Below are positions 9,101 to 17,455 of a stretch of DNA of 64,000 nt, piece by piece. A model generated the notes under the pieces. The model worked only from the letters and a program-made list of their open reading frames with translations. It was not told the DNA's origin and made no database searches. A program made the position numbers and the translations under genes. This stretch comes from Nocardioides sp. Its GTDB lineage: Bacteria > Actinomycetota > Actinomycetes > Propionibacteriales > Nocardioidaceae. Numbering within the stretch: position 1 is the first letter of the stretch; every line of letters begins with the position of its first letter. Location: the NCBI RefSeq assembly GCF_014360585.1, contig NZ_JACIXG010000003.1, forward strand, positions 62,001 through 126,000. Direction: 5' to 3'.

Positions 9101-11388
9101 TGACCTCCTCCGACGTACGCGGCGTCGCGCCCGCGATGGCCGTGCCGCTGACGTGCTTCCTGACCGTCCTGTTCGCACTGTCCTCGTGGGGCTCGTTCAC
9201 GAGCACCCGGTTCCCCTACCTCGGCCCGGTGCTGATCGTCGGCCTGCTCATCGTCGGCACCGGCATCTCCGCGCGGCTGCTGCGCGTGCACGGCTCGGTC
9301 GTGGTGCTGCTGCAGGTGCTTCTCGGCACGATCGCGACCGGCCTTCTGGTCGTCCAGCACCCCTTCCCGGTCACTGCCGGCGGCCGGGCGCGGGTCGTGG
9401 CCGAGATGACGGAGGCGTACGCCGCGTTCGACCCGTTCGATCTGCCGATGTCGGGATCGGGAGTGGCTCCCTATCTCATCCCGGCCGGGGTGGCGGCGGT
9501 GCTGCTCGCCGACATCCTGGCGGTCACGCTGCGGCGACCCCCGATGATGGGCCTCGTGGTGCTGGGCGTCTTCACCGTTCCGTTCTCCATCATCGGCGCC
9601 GGCGGCTGGGGCGGGGTCTCCTGGGTCGTCTTCGCGTTCACGGCGACCTCGTTCCTGGTGATGCTGCGACTCGACCGTGCCCAACAGCTCGGTCGGTGGG
9701 GGCGACGCCTCGACGAGGACCTGCCGGTGGTGCCCGCAGTCGGCCCGGCGCTCATCGGCGTCTCCGCGGTCACGATCGCCCTGCTCGCCCCGGCCTGGCT
9801 GCCCAGCGCGAACGTCCCCCTCCCCGGCCTGGGGGCGGGCGACGGCGACGGCCCCTTGCGGGTGATCAACCCGACCGTCGGGCTCTACGACGACCTGCGC
9901 CGGCAGAGCGACCAGGTGATGGTGACCGTGACGCCGGTCTACGGCGACACCGAGACTCCCCCGTCCTACCTGCGGGTGGGTGCGCTCACCAAGTTCACCG
10001 GCACCGAGTGGACCTCGGGCAACCGCGACGTGCCCTCCGACCAGACCGGTGTGGCCACCTTCGAGCCGCCGATGTCGGACGAGACCCTGCTGGGTGAGCC
10101 CACGACCTACCAGATCAGGGCCAGCGACAGGTTCGAGTCGACCTGGCTCCCGGTCTTCACCCATCCCCTCGAGGTCACTGCCGAGGGGCCCTGGCGCTAC
10201 GACGAGGACACCCTCGACTTCATGTCCACCGAGGGCAGGGACGAGACCGTCGCCGGGCAGAGCTGGCGGATGACCGCCGCCCCGGTCGAACCCGCGCAGG
10301 AGCGTCTGCTGGCCGCCGGCAAGCCCGGGGTCGGCGCCCCGCCGGGCATGACCGACCTGCCGCTGCTCCCCGACGAGGTCGCAGAGATCGCCCTGGAGCA
10401 GACCGCCGGCCACGACCGGCCGTTCACCCAGGCTGTCGCCCTGCAGAACTGGTTCCGGCACAGCGGCGAGTTCACCTACAGCCTGGAACGTGACGTCGGC
10501 ACCGACGGCGGCGCGCTGGTGGACTTCCTGACCGACAACAAGATCGGCTACTGCCAGCAGTACGCCACGGCGATGGCCGTGCTCGCCCGCGAGCTCGACA
10601 TTCCGGCCCGGGTCGCGTTCGGCTTCCTGGGCGGCGACCAGGACGAGGACGGCGCCTGGTTGTTCCGCGGCCGCGACCTGCACGCCTGGCCCGAGCTGTG
10701 GTTCGAGGACATCGGCTGGGTCCGCTTCGAGCCGACCCCGGCGGCCGCCGACACCAGCGAGCCCGGCTACACCTCGGGTGCGCTGGGCAACGTCCGCAAC
10801 GAGCCGGAGGCGCCGGTTCCCAGCACCGACACGAGCGCCGCGCCGGCGCCCAACCGGCCGCAGCGCGAGGCGCCCGAGACTCCCGAGGCCACCCAGACCG
10901 ACACCGAGGAGTCCGGCTCCGGTGCTGTCTGGGCCGGTCTGGGGATCGCGGCGCTGATCGGCGCGATCGCGCTCGCGGCCCCGGCCGTGATCCGGCGCCG
11001 GCGGCGTACGGCTCGGCTCGCCGGTGACGCCGAGGCCTGCTGGGCCGAGCTGGGCGACACCGCGATCGACCTGGGTCTGCCCTGGTCCGGGACCCGATCA
11101 CCGCGCGAGGAGGCCGCCGGGCTCGCCCCGCACCTGCGAGACCGCGAGCCGATGACCGCGCTGCAGCGGGTCGTCACCGCCGTCGAGCGCAACCGCTACG
11201 CGGAGCGTCGTGACGACGCGGAGGTCGGGGACGACGTACGCCTGGTCTCGGCCACGCTCAGGGAGCACGCCGACAAGCGTGCGCGGCGCCGGGCGCGCCT
11301 GTGGCCGGCATCGGTCTTCCGCCGCCCGACGGCACCGGCTGCCGCCGGACCGACGGCGCGGTCCGAGCGGGAGCTGATCTCGTCGTAG
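9097..11388 (+). CDS. Transglutaminase-like membrane protein (TgpA type)
   Basis: A 763-aa integral membrane protein. The first 230 residues hold about six or seven helices. An extracytoplasmic region then carries the transglutaminase-like core: the catalytic cysteine in NKIGYCQQYATAMA (about C486) and the histidine in DLHAWPELW (about H529). A Pro/Thr/Glu-rich linker leads to another membrane helix (AVWAGLGIAALIGAIALAAP) and a cytoplasmic helical tail. Proteins of this type process or cross-link outside the membrane, but the substrate here is not evident. It is translationally coupled to the DUF58 gene. Confidence 0.93.
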   Translation: MMTSSDVRGVAPAMAVPLTCFLTVLFALSSWGSFTSTRFPYLGPVLIVGLLIVGTGISARLLRVHGSVVVLLQVLLGTIATGLLVVQHPFPVTAGGRARVVAEMTEAYAAFDPFDLPMSGSGVAPYLIPAGVAAVLLADILAVTLRRPPMMGLVVLGVFTVPFSIIGAGGWGGVSWVVFAFTATSFLVMLRLDRAQQLGRWGRRLDEDLPVVPAVGPALIGVSAVTIALLAPAWLPSANVPLPGLGAGDGDGPLRVINPTVGLYDDLRRQSDQVMVTVTPVYGDTETPPSYLRVGALTKFTGTEWTSGNRDVPSDQTGVATFEPPMSDETLLGEPTTYQIRASDRFESTWLPVFTHPLEVTAEGPWRYDEDTLDFMSTEGRDETVAGQSWRMTAAPVEPAQERLLAAGKPGVGAPPGMTDLPLLPDEVAEIALEQTAGHDRPFTQAVALQNWFRHSGEFTYSLERDVGTDGGALVDFLTDNKIGYCQQYATAMAVLARELDIPARVAFGFLGGDQDEDGAWLFRGRDLHAWPELWFEDIGWVRFEPTPAAADTSEPGYTSGALGNVRNEPEAPVPSTDTSAAPAPNRPQREAPETPEATQTDTEESGSGAVWAGLGIAALIGAIALAAPAVIRRRRRTARLAGDAEACWAELGDTAIDLGLPWSGTRSPREEAAGLAPHLRDREPMTALQRVVTAVERNRYAERRDDAEVGDDVRLVSATLREHADKRARRRARLWPASVFRRPTAPAAAGPTARSERELISS

Positions 11389-11411
11389 GTCTTGGGCTTG
11401 CCCGCTGACCG

Positions 11412-11783
11412 CTAGAGGTCGTCGTTGTTGCGGCGACGCTGTTTCCAGCGTTCGCTGGCGCGGTCGAGGAACGAGCTGCGGGGCTCATGGTCCCCGTCGT
11501 CCTCCTCGACCGTGGCGGCGCCGCGCAGAGCGGTGAGCAGCACGGAGGTCGAGGCCAGCATCACCAGGAAGCCGACCACCCCGATGACCCACATCCGCGA
11601 GATCACACCGGCCATCAGCAGCGCGACTCCACCGGCGAGCACAACGCCCGCGATGACCGCATGCCGACGTTGGGCACGGCGCAAGGCCGTGCCTCGGAGG
11701 GCGGAGGCGAACTTCGGGTCCTCCGCCGAGAGCGCGCGCTCCATCTGCTCGAGCAGGCGAAGCTCCTCTTCCGAGAGTGGCAC
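11412..11783 (-). CDS. DUF3040 membrane protein
   Basis: A 123-aa protein of the actinobacterial DUF3040 family. It opens VPLSEEELRLLEQMERALS and DPKFASALRG, as family members do, then has two membrane helices (about 48-90) and a charged C-terminal tail. Function is unknown. GTG 11783 is chosen over upstream starts because GGGAGG lies at the right distance and the conserved sequence begins there. A -10-like TAGACT lies at 11821-11816. The gene is convergent with the transglutaminase gene. Confidence 0.9.
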   Translation of the reverse strand: MPLSEEELRLLEQMERALSAEDPKFASALRGTALRRAQRRHAVIAGVVLAGGVALLMAGVISRMWVIGVVGFLVMLASTSVLLTALRGAATVEEDDGDHEPRSSFLDRASERWKQRRRNNDDL

Positions 11784-11928
11784 CGTACCTCCCATGTCCT
11801 GTTGGGGCATTTCCAAGTCTAGGCTCGCCACCCTGAAGGCGGTAGGGAGCCCCGAAAATTCTTGCCCCTCGACGTTCTGCCCCATGGCACAACCTGAGGT
11901 GATTGTGTCAAGCAAACCGGCTGTCGCG

Positions 11929-13134
11929 TCAACCCTGGCCGTCACTGAGAAGGCTCGCGCGGCGTACGAGGCTGGAACCGAAGCGCTCGGCGACCCGGTC
12001 CGCGGCGCGGTCGGCCTCGGACCACCCTCGTTCCCGCGCGCCGAGCACGAGCTGTCGGTCGGTCCCCTCGCGAGCGACGAGGTGCTCGACCCGGACCCCG
12101 ACCAGGCGTAGCGCCCGGCCGCGGAGGTTCAGCTCGTCGTAGAGGCGGACGACCGTGGCGTGCACCTCCTGGGTGACGTCGGTGGGGTCGGGCAGGGTGC
12201 GGGAGCGGGAGATCGTCTTGAAGTCGGTGAACCGCACCGTCAGCGCGATGGTGCGGCCGACCGTGCCGGCCCGCCGCATCCGCCGGGTGACCCGAGCCGA
12301 GAGGCGCAGCAGCTCGCGGACGATGTCCTCACGGTCGCTCAGGTCGTGGCCGAAGGTCTCCTGGGCGCCGGTGGATCGATCCGGCAGGTCGGGCCCCAGC
12401 CGTCCGGTCAGCTCCCGCCGGTCGGTGCCGTTGGCGAGCCGGTGCAGATGGCCGCCCAGGCGCGGGCCGAGGATCTGGTGGAGGCTCGGGGCCGGGGTGC
12501 GGGCGATGTCTCCCACCGTCTCGAAGCCGAGCCGCCGGAGCCGGTTGCGGGTGCTCGGGCCGACTCCGTAGAGCTCACCGACGTCGAGGGGGTGCAGGAA
12601 GCCGGGGATGTCCTCCTGCCGGACGACCACGACGCCGTCGGGCTTGGCCTTGCGGCTGCCGACCTTGGCCACGCTCGGCGTCGGCGCGACGCCGACCGAG
12701 CAGGTGATGCTCAGCTCCTCGGCGATCTGGCGCCGGATCCGCTCCGCGATCCGTTCGGGGCTCCCGAAGAGCCTGGTCGCCCCGCGCACGTCGAGGAACG
12801 CCTCGTCGACGCTGACCACCTCCACCAGCGGGGTGGCGCGGCGGAAGATCTCGCGGACCTGACGAGAGACCTCGGCGACCTCGCCGTAGTCGAGACGGAC
12901 CGAGACCAGCTGAGGACACAGTCGTCTCGCCATCGAGCCGGGCATCGCGGCGCGCACGCCGAAGGCACGGGCCGGATAGTTGGCGCAGGTCACCACGCCG
13001 CGGGCATGTCCCCCGACCACCACCGGCTGGTCCCAGAGCTCGGGCTGGTGCCGGATCGCCACCGACACGAAGAAGGCGTCCATGTCGACATGGAGGATCG
13101 GGGTGGCCTCCGGAGCGCCAGCGGAGGAGGTCAC
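11929..13134 (-). CDS. dinB: DNA polymerase IV (Y-family, DinB)
   Basis: A translesion DNA polymerase of 401 aa. It contains the Y-family catalytic blocks HVDMDAFFVSV (first acidic residues), YPARAFGVRAAM, and SVDEAFLDVRG (second acidic pair), then the helix-hairpin-helix region GVGPSTRNRLRRLGF and the little-finger domain. No C-terminal beta-clamp motif is obvious. GTG 13134 follows GGAGGATCGGG, an ideal ribosome site. It is third in a run HEPN - methyltransferase - dinB, with a LexA-type box ahead of the first gene, so SOS induction is likely. Confidence 0.94.
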   Translation of the reverse strand: MTSSAGAPEATPILHVDMDAFFVSVAIRHQPELWDQPVVVGGHARGVVTCANYPARAFGVRAAMPGSMARRLCPQLVSVRLDYGEVAEVSRQVREIFRRATPLVEVVSVDEAFLDVRGATRLFGSPERIAERIRRQIAEELSITCSVGVAPTPSVAKVGSRKAKPDGVVVVRQEDIPGFLHPLDVGELYGVGPSTRNRLRRLGFETVGDIARTPAPSLHQILGPRLGGHLHRLANGTDRRELTGRLGPDLPDRSTGAQETFGHDLSDREDIVRELLRLSARVTRRMRRAGTVGRTIALTVRFTDFKTISRSRTLPDPTDVTQEVHATVVRLYDELNLRGRALRLVGVRVEHLVAREGTDRQLVLGARERGWSEADRAADRVAERFGSSLVRRASLLSDGQG

Positions 13135-13159
13135 CCCGATCCTCCGAGGACGCGGACCA

Positions 13160-13291
13160 GCGCCGACTCGGCGCAAATGTCACGCCGGAGCGCTAGCGGA
13201 GGTGGGACCTTTGCGCCGCGTCGGCGCCAAACGGCGAAGCGAAGCGAGCCGTAAGCGAAGCGAAGCGAGCTAACCCCGAAGCGAAGCGAGC
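13160..13291. repeat. Palindrome plus three CGAAGCGAAGCGAGC copies
   Basis: An 18-bp inverted repeat (13160-13177 with 13210-13227, 17 of 18 pairs) containing GCCGACTCGGCGC is followed by three copies of CGAAGCGAAGCGAGC at 13235-13249, 13256-13270 and 13277-13291. The last lies inside the 3' end of the methyltransferase gene. The same palindrome core and the same 15-mer recur at 46287-46359, and the core again near 57860, so this is a dispersed REP-like family rather than chance. It separates the methyltransferase from dinB. Confidence 0.7.
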
Positions 13292-14025
13292 AGATGCAGC
13301 TGCGAAGCCAACGGCAGATAGTCCGGACGCGTAGACGCCGCCTGCTCCAGATCGACAAGTGCGTTGGTCGCACCAGGATCGGCGTCGAGCAGCGACCCGG
13401 GAACGTGATCGATGAACACGCGTACGCCGCGGACGTCCGAGACCTCGAAGCCTGCCGCGTCCAGCAGTCCGGTGACCTCGTCGAGCGAGAACCGGCGGCC
13501 CGACCGCCCCTGCGGGGTGGTGTCGTCGAGAAGCTCGGCGGCCTGCGCGAAGTGGCCGGCCAGGGCTCGGGAGAGGACGGCGGCGGTGCGCTGGGCGACC
13601 AGCAGGCTGAGGGTGCCGCCGGGACGGAGCACCTCGCGGATCCCCGCCAGTGCCGCCGCCGGGTCGGGGACGACCTCGAGAACGCCGTGGCAGAGCACCA
13701 CGTCGGCGCCACCGGGGTCGGCGACGTCGGAGAGTGCGGCAAGGTCACCTTGGCGCGCGTCGACCGAGACACCGGCCTCGCGGGCGCGGCGGTCGAGCGC
13801 GGCCAGGGCGTCGGGGCTGGGGTCGACCACGGTGACCGTGTGACCGAGCCCGGCGACACGTACGGCGGAGGTGCCGGTGCCACCGCCGATGTCGAGGACG
13901 TCGAGCGAGCCGGAGGCCAGGACCGGGTCGAGCGCGTCCCAGACGGCGACGGTCCGGGCGCCTGCCCGACGACTGGTTGATGCGGAGCCAGCTGCCATGG
14001 GGCCAAGCGTAGGCCCTGTGCCCAC
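13270..14025 (-). CDS. Class I SAM-dependent methyltransferase
   Basis: A 251-aa methyltransferase with the Rossmann SAM-binding motif I (VLDIGGGTGTSAVRVA), motif II (VTVVDPSPDAL) and the post-motif loop VVLCHGVLEVVPDP. Substrate cannot be told; the fold resembles small-molecule and tRNA methyltransferases (CmoM-like proteins share this layout). Start is uncertain between GTG 14025, which has the better upstream AGGTGAG, and ATG 13998 (MAAGSASTS). It lies 10 bp after the HEPN gene and before dinB, probably in one transcript. Confidence 0.85.
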   Translation of the reverse strand: MGTGPTLGPMAAGSASTSRRAGARTVAVWDALDPVLASGSLDVLDIGGGTGTSAVRVAGLGHTVTVVDPSPDALAALDRRAREAGVSVDARQGDLAALSDVADPGGADVVLCHGVLEVVPDPAAALAGIREVLRPGGTLSLLVAQRTAAVLSRALAGHFAQAAELLDDTTPQGRSGRRFSLDEVTGLLDAAGFEVSDVRGVRVFIDHVPGSLLDADPGATNALVDLEQAASTRPDYLPLASQLHLLASLRG

Positions 14026-14035
14026 CTCACCTGAA

Positions 14036-14476
14036 TCAGCCCACGAGGCGGTCGCGCCGAGGCCGGCCGACCACCGAGGTGTGGGCCATCAGCCCGAGGG
14101 ACTCCTCGACGACGGCGAGGAAACGGTCGGCGTCGCGCACCTGGTCGTCGGCCTCCTCCGCGGTGACCGCCCGGATCGAGCCGGCCTCCGCGGCGGCGCG
14201 CTTGGCGGCGCCGGCAGCGAAGTAGTCGGCCCACTCGGAGAGCTCGGGCGCCACCTTCTTCAGGCGGACCCAGGCGTTCCAGGGGCGGCGGCGACCGGCG
14301 CGGCTCGCGGCCTCGACGGGGTCGGTGCGGGCCGCGATGAGCGCGGCGGCGGCCTGGAGGGCGGCGACGTGCGCCATCGCGTACCGGCTCGGCACGTCGT
14401 CGCCCACGATGGCCTCCGCGAGCGACTCGGTCGCGCGGAAGAGATAGCTGTGTGTCGTCGCCGGCAGCAGATGCAT
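14036..14476 (-). CDS. SAV_6107-type HEPN-domain protein
   Basis: A 146-aa all-helical protein resembling the SAV_6107 HEPN family (RYAMAHVAALQAAAALIAARTDP and the long helix with DQVRDADRFLAVVEESLGL). HEPN proteins often act in RNA cleavage or nucleotide transfer, but a clear RxxxxH ribonuclease motif is not visible here, so activity is not assigned. A perfect LexA-type palindrome lies about 95 bp upstream and the next genes are a methyltransferase and dinB, which suggests a damage-response role. Confidence 0.8.
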   Translation of the reverse strand: MHLLPATTHSYLFRATESLAEAIVGDDVPSRYAMAHVAALQAAAALIAARTDPVEAASRAGRRRPWNAWVRLKKVAPELSEWADYFAAGAAKRAAAEAGSIRAVTAEEADDQVRDADRFLAVVEESLGLMAHTSVVGRPRRDRLVG

Positions 14477-14569
14477 CGGGGTCGTCCTTCTCGCTCACGG
14501 TCGACCCCGCAGTGGACGGCTCCGGCGGGCGCCGGGGGTCGAGGACGACGCCCGCCAGAGCCTGGTTGT

Positions 14570-14585
14570 TCGAACGTTTGTTCGA
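14570..14585. promoter_or_regulatory. LexA (SOS) box
   Basis: TCGAACGTTTGTTCGA is an exact match to the actinobacterial/Gram-positive SOS consensus TCGAAC-N4-GTTCGA. It lies in the 193-bp gap upstream of the HEPN gene, 94 bp before its start, and the only gene pointing away from it is that one. It is therefore expected to control the HEPN-methyltransferase-dinB run. Confidence 0.85.
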
Positions 14586-14669
14586 ACACAAGAATCAAAC
14601 TACACCCCGCCACCGACAGTCACAAGACGTTTCGGCGACGGGGCGAGTCGGGAAGGTGCTGCGGGTCGC

Positions 14670-15263
14670 TCAGTCCTCGGCGACCATGCCGCGGATCTGG
14701 TGCGGCGGGTGGATGTAGCGGGTGTTCGCCGGCAGCCACATGACCACCAGCAGAGCCGCGGCGATGACGATCGCGATCGCGGTGAGCACGGTGATGATCA
14801 CCGGCGGGCCGGTCAGGATGCCGCCGACGCTGGCCACGGCGGAGATGAACACCAGGAAGGTGATCGTGATGCGAGACCACTCGAAGCCGTTGCGGAGGAA
14901 GACCGCGAGCACGCCGAGCATGCAGGCCATCACCCCGAACAGCGTGATCGCGGGGGCGACGAACGCCGGCGCGCTGATCCGGTTGTCGGTGGGCGGGTTG
15001 ATCAGGGCTTCGAGGCCCTCTGTCTCCAAGATGCGCTTGGCCGAGGGGTTGCCCTCTGCCCAGGCGCGCACCAGGTCATCGGAACGCAGCACCATCACCA
15101 CGACCACGACAGCGCTGAACGCGACCAGCCCGATGATCAGGCGAATCGCCCACGTCATCTCCCGCGGCACGGGTTCAGCCGCGAGGGCGGCCACCTCTAC
15201 GGCGGCCTCGGGGTCCTCGTTCACGACCACACCTTCGTTCTCGTCGGGTGTCGTCATGGTCAT
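14670..15263 (-). CDS. Four-helix membrane protein, function unknown
   Basis: A 197-aa protein with an acidic N-terminus (about 1-40) and four predicted membrane helices (about 45-65, 105-127, 135-155, 160-185), ending in the short cytoplasmic tail PPHQIRGMVAED. No catalytic motif is seen. ATG 15263 is chosen because AAGGAG lies 6 nt upstream; the longer frame upstream has no support. It is divergent from the DUF4126 gene. I do not recognise a named family. Confidence 0.8.
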   Translation of the reverse strand: MTMTTPDENEGVVVNEDPEAAVEVAALAAEPVPREMTWAIRLIIGLVAFSAVVVVVMVLRSDDLVRAWAEGNPSAKRILETEGLEALINPPTDNRISAPAFVAPAITLFGVMACMLGVLAVFLRNGFEWSRITITFLVFISAVASVGGILTGPPVIITVLTAIAIVIAAALLVVMWLPANTRYIHPPHQIRGMVAED

Positions 15264-15410
15264 CCGGTCTCCTTGCCACGTGGGGGTCATCTCTGGGTTG
15301 AGCAGCCCATTCTGCCGTACGGGGTGTGACGAGGGTAAATACGGGAAAGCGGCACCGTCCTCCGACAGGACGGAGTCTCGACCCGTACCGGCGTAGGCCA
15401 AGATGTCCCC

Positions 15411-16046
15411 ATGGAATCTCTAGCGCTGACCTTCTCCAGCGGGTGGGCCAGTGGCATCAACGCCTACCTCGTCGTGCTGGTGCTCGGCGTCGTGCAGCGT
15501 ACGACGGGGGCCGAGGAGATCCCCGACGTGCTCGGCACCTGGCCCGTGCTGACCGCGGCAGGGGTGATGTTCGCGATCGAGTTCGTCGCCGACAAGGTGC
15601 CCTACATCGACTCCACGTGGGACTCGATCTCCACGGTGATCCGGCCCACGATCGGCGCCGTGATCGGCGTCCTGCTCGCCGGTGAGGCCGATTCGCTCGG
15701 TGCGGCGGTCGGTGGCGTCGTGGGCGGCACGTCGGCGCTGATCTCGCACCTGATCAAGGCCAGCGAGCGGCTGGCGGTCAACTCCTCCCCCGAGCCGGTC
15801 TCCAACTCGGTGGTCAGCGTGGCCGAGGACGGTGTCGTCCTCGGCGTGGTCTGGCTCGCCACCCAGTATCCGCTGGCCGCGGCCGGGATCGCCGCCGTCC
15901 TGCTGGTGGCCGGTCTGGTGCTGATGTACTTCGTCGTCCGCGCCGTTCGCGGCGGCTGGCGCAGGCTGACCCGACGCGGAAGACGCGGCTCCGGGCCTCC
16001 CGGCGGACCTTCCGACGGCACGACCAAGCCCTATCCGGTCCAGTGA
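15411..16046 (+). CDS. DUF4126 membrane protein
   Basis: A 211-aa membrane protein of the DUF4126 type: SLALTFSSGWASGINAYL at the start, the KVPYIDSTWDSI loop, a glycine-rich helix pair (IGAVIGVLLAGEADSLGAAVGG), and NSVVSVAEDGVVLG. Its role is unknown. Its TGA overlaps the GTG of the repeat-borne mini-ORF that follows, so this gene, the mini-ORF and the FAD oxidoreductase form a chain of coupled starts. Confidence 0.88.
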   Translation: MESLALTFSSGWASGINAYLVVLVLGVVQRTTGAEEIPDVLGTWPVLTAAGVMFAIEFVADKVPYIDSTWDSISTVIRPTIGAVIGVLLAGEADSLGAAVGGVVGGTSALISHLIKASERLAVNSSPEPVSNSVVSVAEDGVVLGVVWLATQYPLAAAGIAAVLLVAGLVLMYFVVRAVRGGWRRLTRRGRRGSGPPGGPSDGTTKPYPVQ

Positions 16047-16129
16047 GCGAGCGCCAGCGAGTGAACCGTAAGACCAACACGTCGCCGCGTCCGTACTCTT
16101 GCGCTTGCGCTACGGAGGTGGCGGCGTGA
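16043..16129 (+). repeat. Junction mini-ORF element, copy 1
   Basis: An 87-bp unit encoding VSERQRVNRKTNTSPRPY followed by SCACATEVAA. Its GTG (16043) overlaps the stop of the DUF4126 gene as GTGA, and its own stop TGA (16127-16129) overlaps the GTG (16126) of the FAD oxidoreductase as GTGA. GGAGGT near its 3' end is the ribosome site for the next gene and is paired in a stem. In this copy one stem position becomes a G-U wobble, keeping the fold. Five more copies occur in the window. Confidence 0.9.
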
Positions 16130-17451
16130 CCAGCGTCGTCGTCCTCGGGGGCGGGTACGCCGGGATGGCCAGCGCCGCGAGGCTGGCCAAGCTCGGCCAC
16201 TCGGTGACCCTCCTCGAGGCCTCCGGTGAGCTCGGTGGTGCCCTGGTGCCGGTGCGCGAGGAGGGGTTCACCTGGGACGCCTCGGCGACCTCGACCCTGC
16301 TGCCCGCGGTCATGCGCGACCTGTTCCGGAAGTCCGGGCGGCCCGCGGAGCGTGAGCTGGAGCTGGTGCCGATGGACGTCATCCGCGAGCACCGGTTCAC
16401 CGACAAGACCTCGGTCGCGGTGCCCGGCGGCACCCGCGGAGCCCAGCTGGCGGCCTTCGACGAGCTCGGGGCGGGCATGGGCCGGCAGTGGACCGACTAC
16501 GTCGCCCGGTTCAGCGAGGACTGGGAGGTCCTGCGCAAGCACTACTTCGAGGTGCCGTGGGAGCCCGCCGCGCTGCCGTCGGCCGTCGCAGAGCGGTTCC
16601 GGTCTCGCGAGACCCTCCACAAGCGGCTGCGCAAGACGTTCAAGGACGAGCGGCTCCGACTGGTCGCGGGGCACCCGTTCGTCGCCGCGGGGCAAGAGCT
16701 GCGCGACGTACCTGCCTGGGCGGGGCTCACCGCCTACCTCGAGCAGCGCTTCGGCGGCTGGCGTGTCGAGGGCGGGATGGGGGTCGTCGCCGAGGTGCTC
16801 GCGGCCCGGATGACCACCCGTCGGGTCTCGGTGCAGACCGCGACCCGGGTGGAGGACATCATCCTCCGCGGCGGGAGGGCGGTCGCGGTCAGCACGACCG
16901 CCGGCGAGATCGATCTCGGCGCCGACGGAGCGGTCGTGGTCGCCTTCGACCCACGCTCGGTGCCGGCCCTGCGGCCCATGGTGGAGCGCACGCTGCCGGC
17001 GATCCCACCGATGACGTTCCACCTCGGGCTCTCCTCGCTGCCCGACCATCTGCTCGACCTGCCCGACGAGCTGGTCCTGCACGGCGAGCCCACCCTCGTC
17101 GTACGCACCCGAGGGATCGCTCCTGAGGGACAGCACGCCTGGACGGTCCACTCCTACGGCAAGCTGATGGAGGACGTCCTGCTCGCGCTGGCCCGCCACA
17201 AGGTCGACCTCCGCGAGCACGTCGTGCACCGTGTCGACCTGGGCGCCGCCGAGCTCGTACGCCGCTGGCGCGGGTCGCCGCTGGGTGTCAAGTGGGAGGG
17301 GCGGGGCACGGTGTTCCAGCGTCTCGGACCGCGCACCCCCGTCCCGAACGTCTACGCCGCCGGTGCCCACGCCACGCCCGGCGCCGGGCTGCCGTTCACC
17401 GGGCTGTCGTCCGCACTCGTCGCGCAGTCGATCGGTCCCAGCCCAAGGTGA
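16126..17451 (+). CDS. FAD-dependent oxidoreductase (phytoene-desaturase-like)
   Basis: A 441-aa flavoprotein opening with the dinucleotide-binding motif VVVLGGGYAGMASAARLAKLGHSVTLLEA and followed by GGALVPVREEGFTWD, as in the CrtI/amine-oxidase-like group. Near the C-terminus NVYAAGAHATPGAGLPFTGL matches the second FAD-contacting region. The substrate is unknown; no other carotenoid gene lies nearby except the polyprenyl synthase across metF. Its start codon and ribosome site are supplied entirely by the upstream repeat element. Confidence 0.88.
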   Translation: MTSVVVLGGGYAGMASAARLAKLGHSVTLLEASGELGGALVPVREEGFTWDASATSTLLPAVMRDLFRKSGRPAERELELVPMDVIREHRFTDKTSVAVPGGTRGAQLAAFDELGAGMGRQWTDYVARFSEDWEVLRKHYFEVPWEPAALPSAVAERFRSRETLHKRLRKTFKDERLRLVAGHPFVAAGQELRDVPAWAGLTAYLEQRFGGWRVEGGMGVVAEVLAARMTTRRVSVQTATRVEDIILRGGRAVAVSTTAGEIDLGADGAVVVAFDPRSVPALRPMVERTLPAIPPMTFHLGLSSLPDHLLDLPDELVLHGEPTLVVRTRGIAPEGQHAWTVHSYGKLMEDVLLALARHKVDLREHVVHRVDLGAAELVRRWRGSPLGVKWEGRGTVFQRLGPRTPVPNVYAAGAHATPGAGLPFTGLSSALVAQSIGPSPR

Positions 17452-17455
17452 GCGC

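Noticed and set aside
11784..11928. Second LexA-type site near dinB
   Set aside because: Only a weak CACAA/TTGTG palindrome is present; it does not match the SOS consensus. The true box is at 14570.
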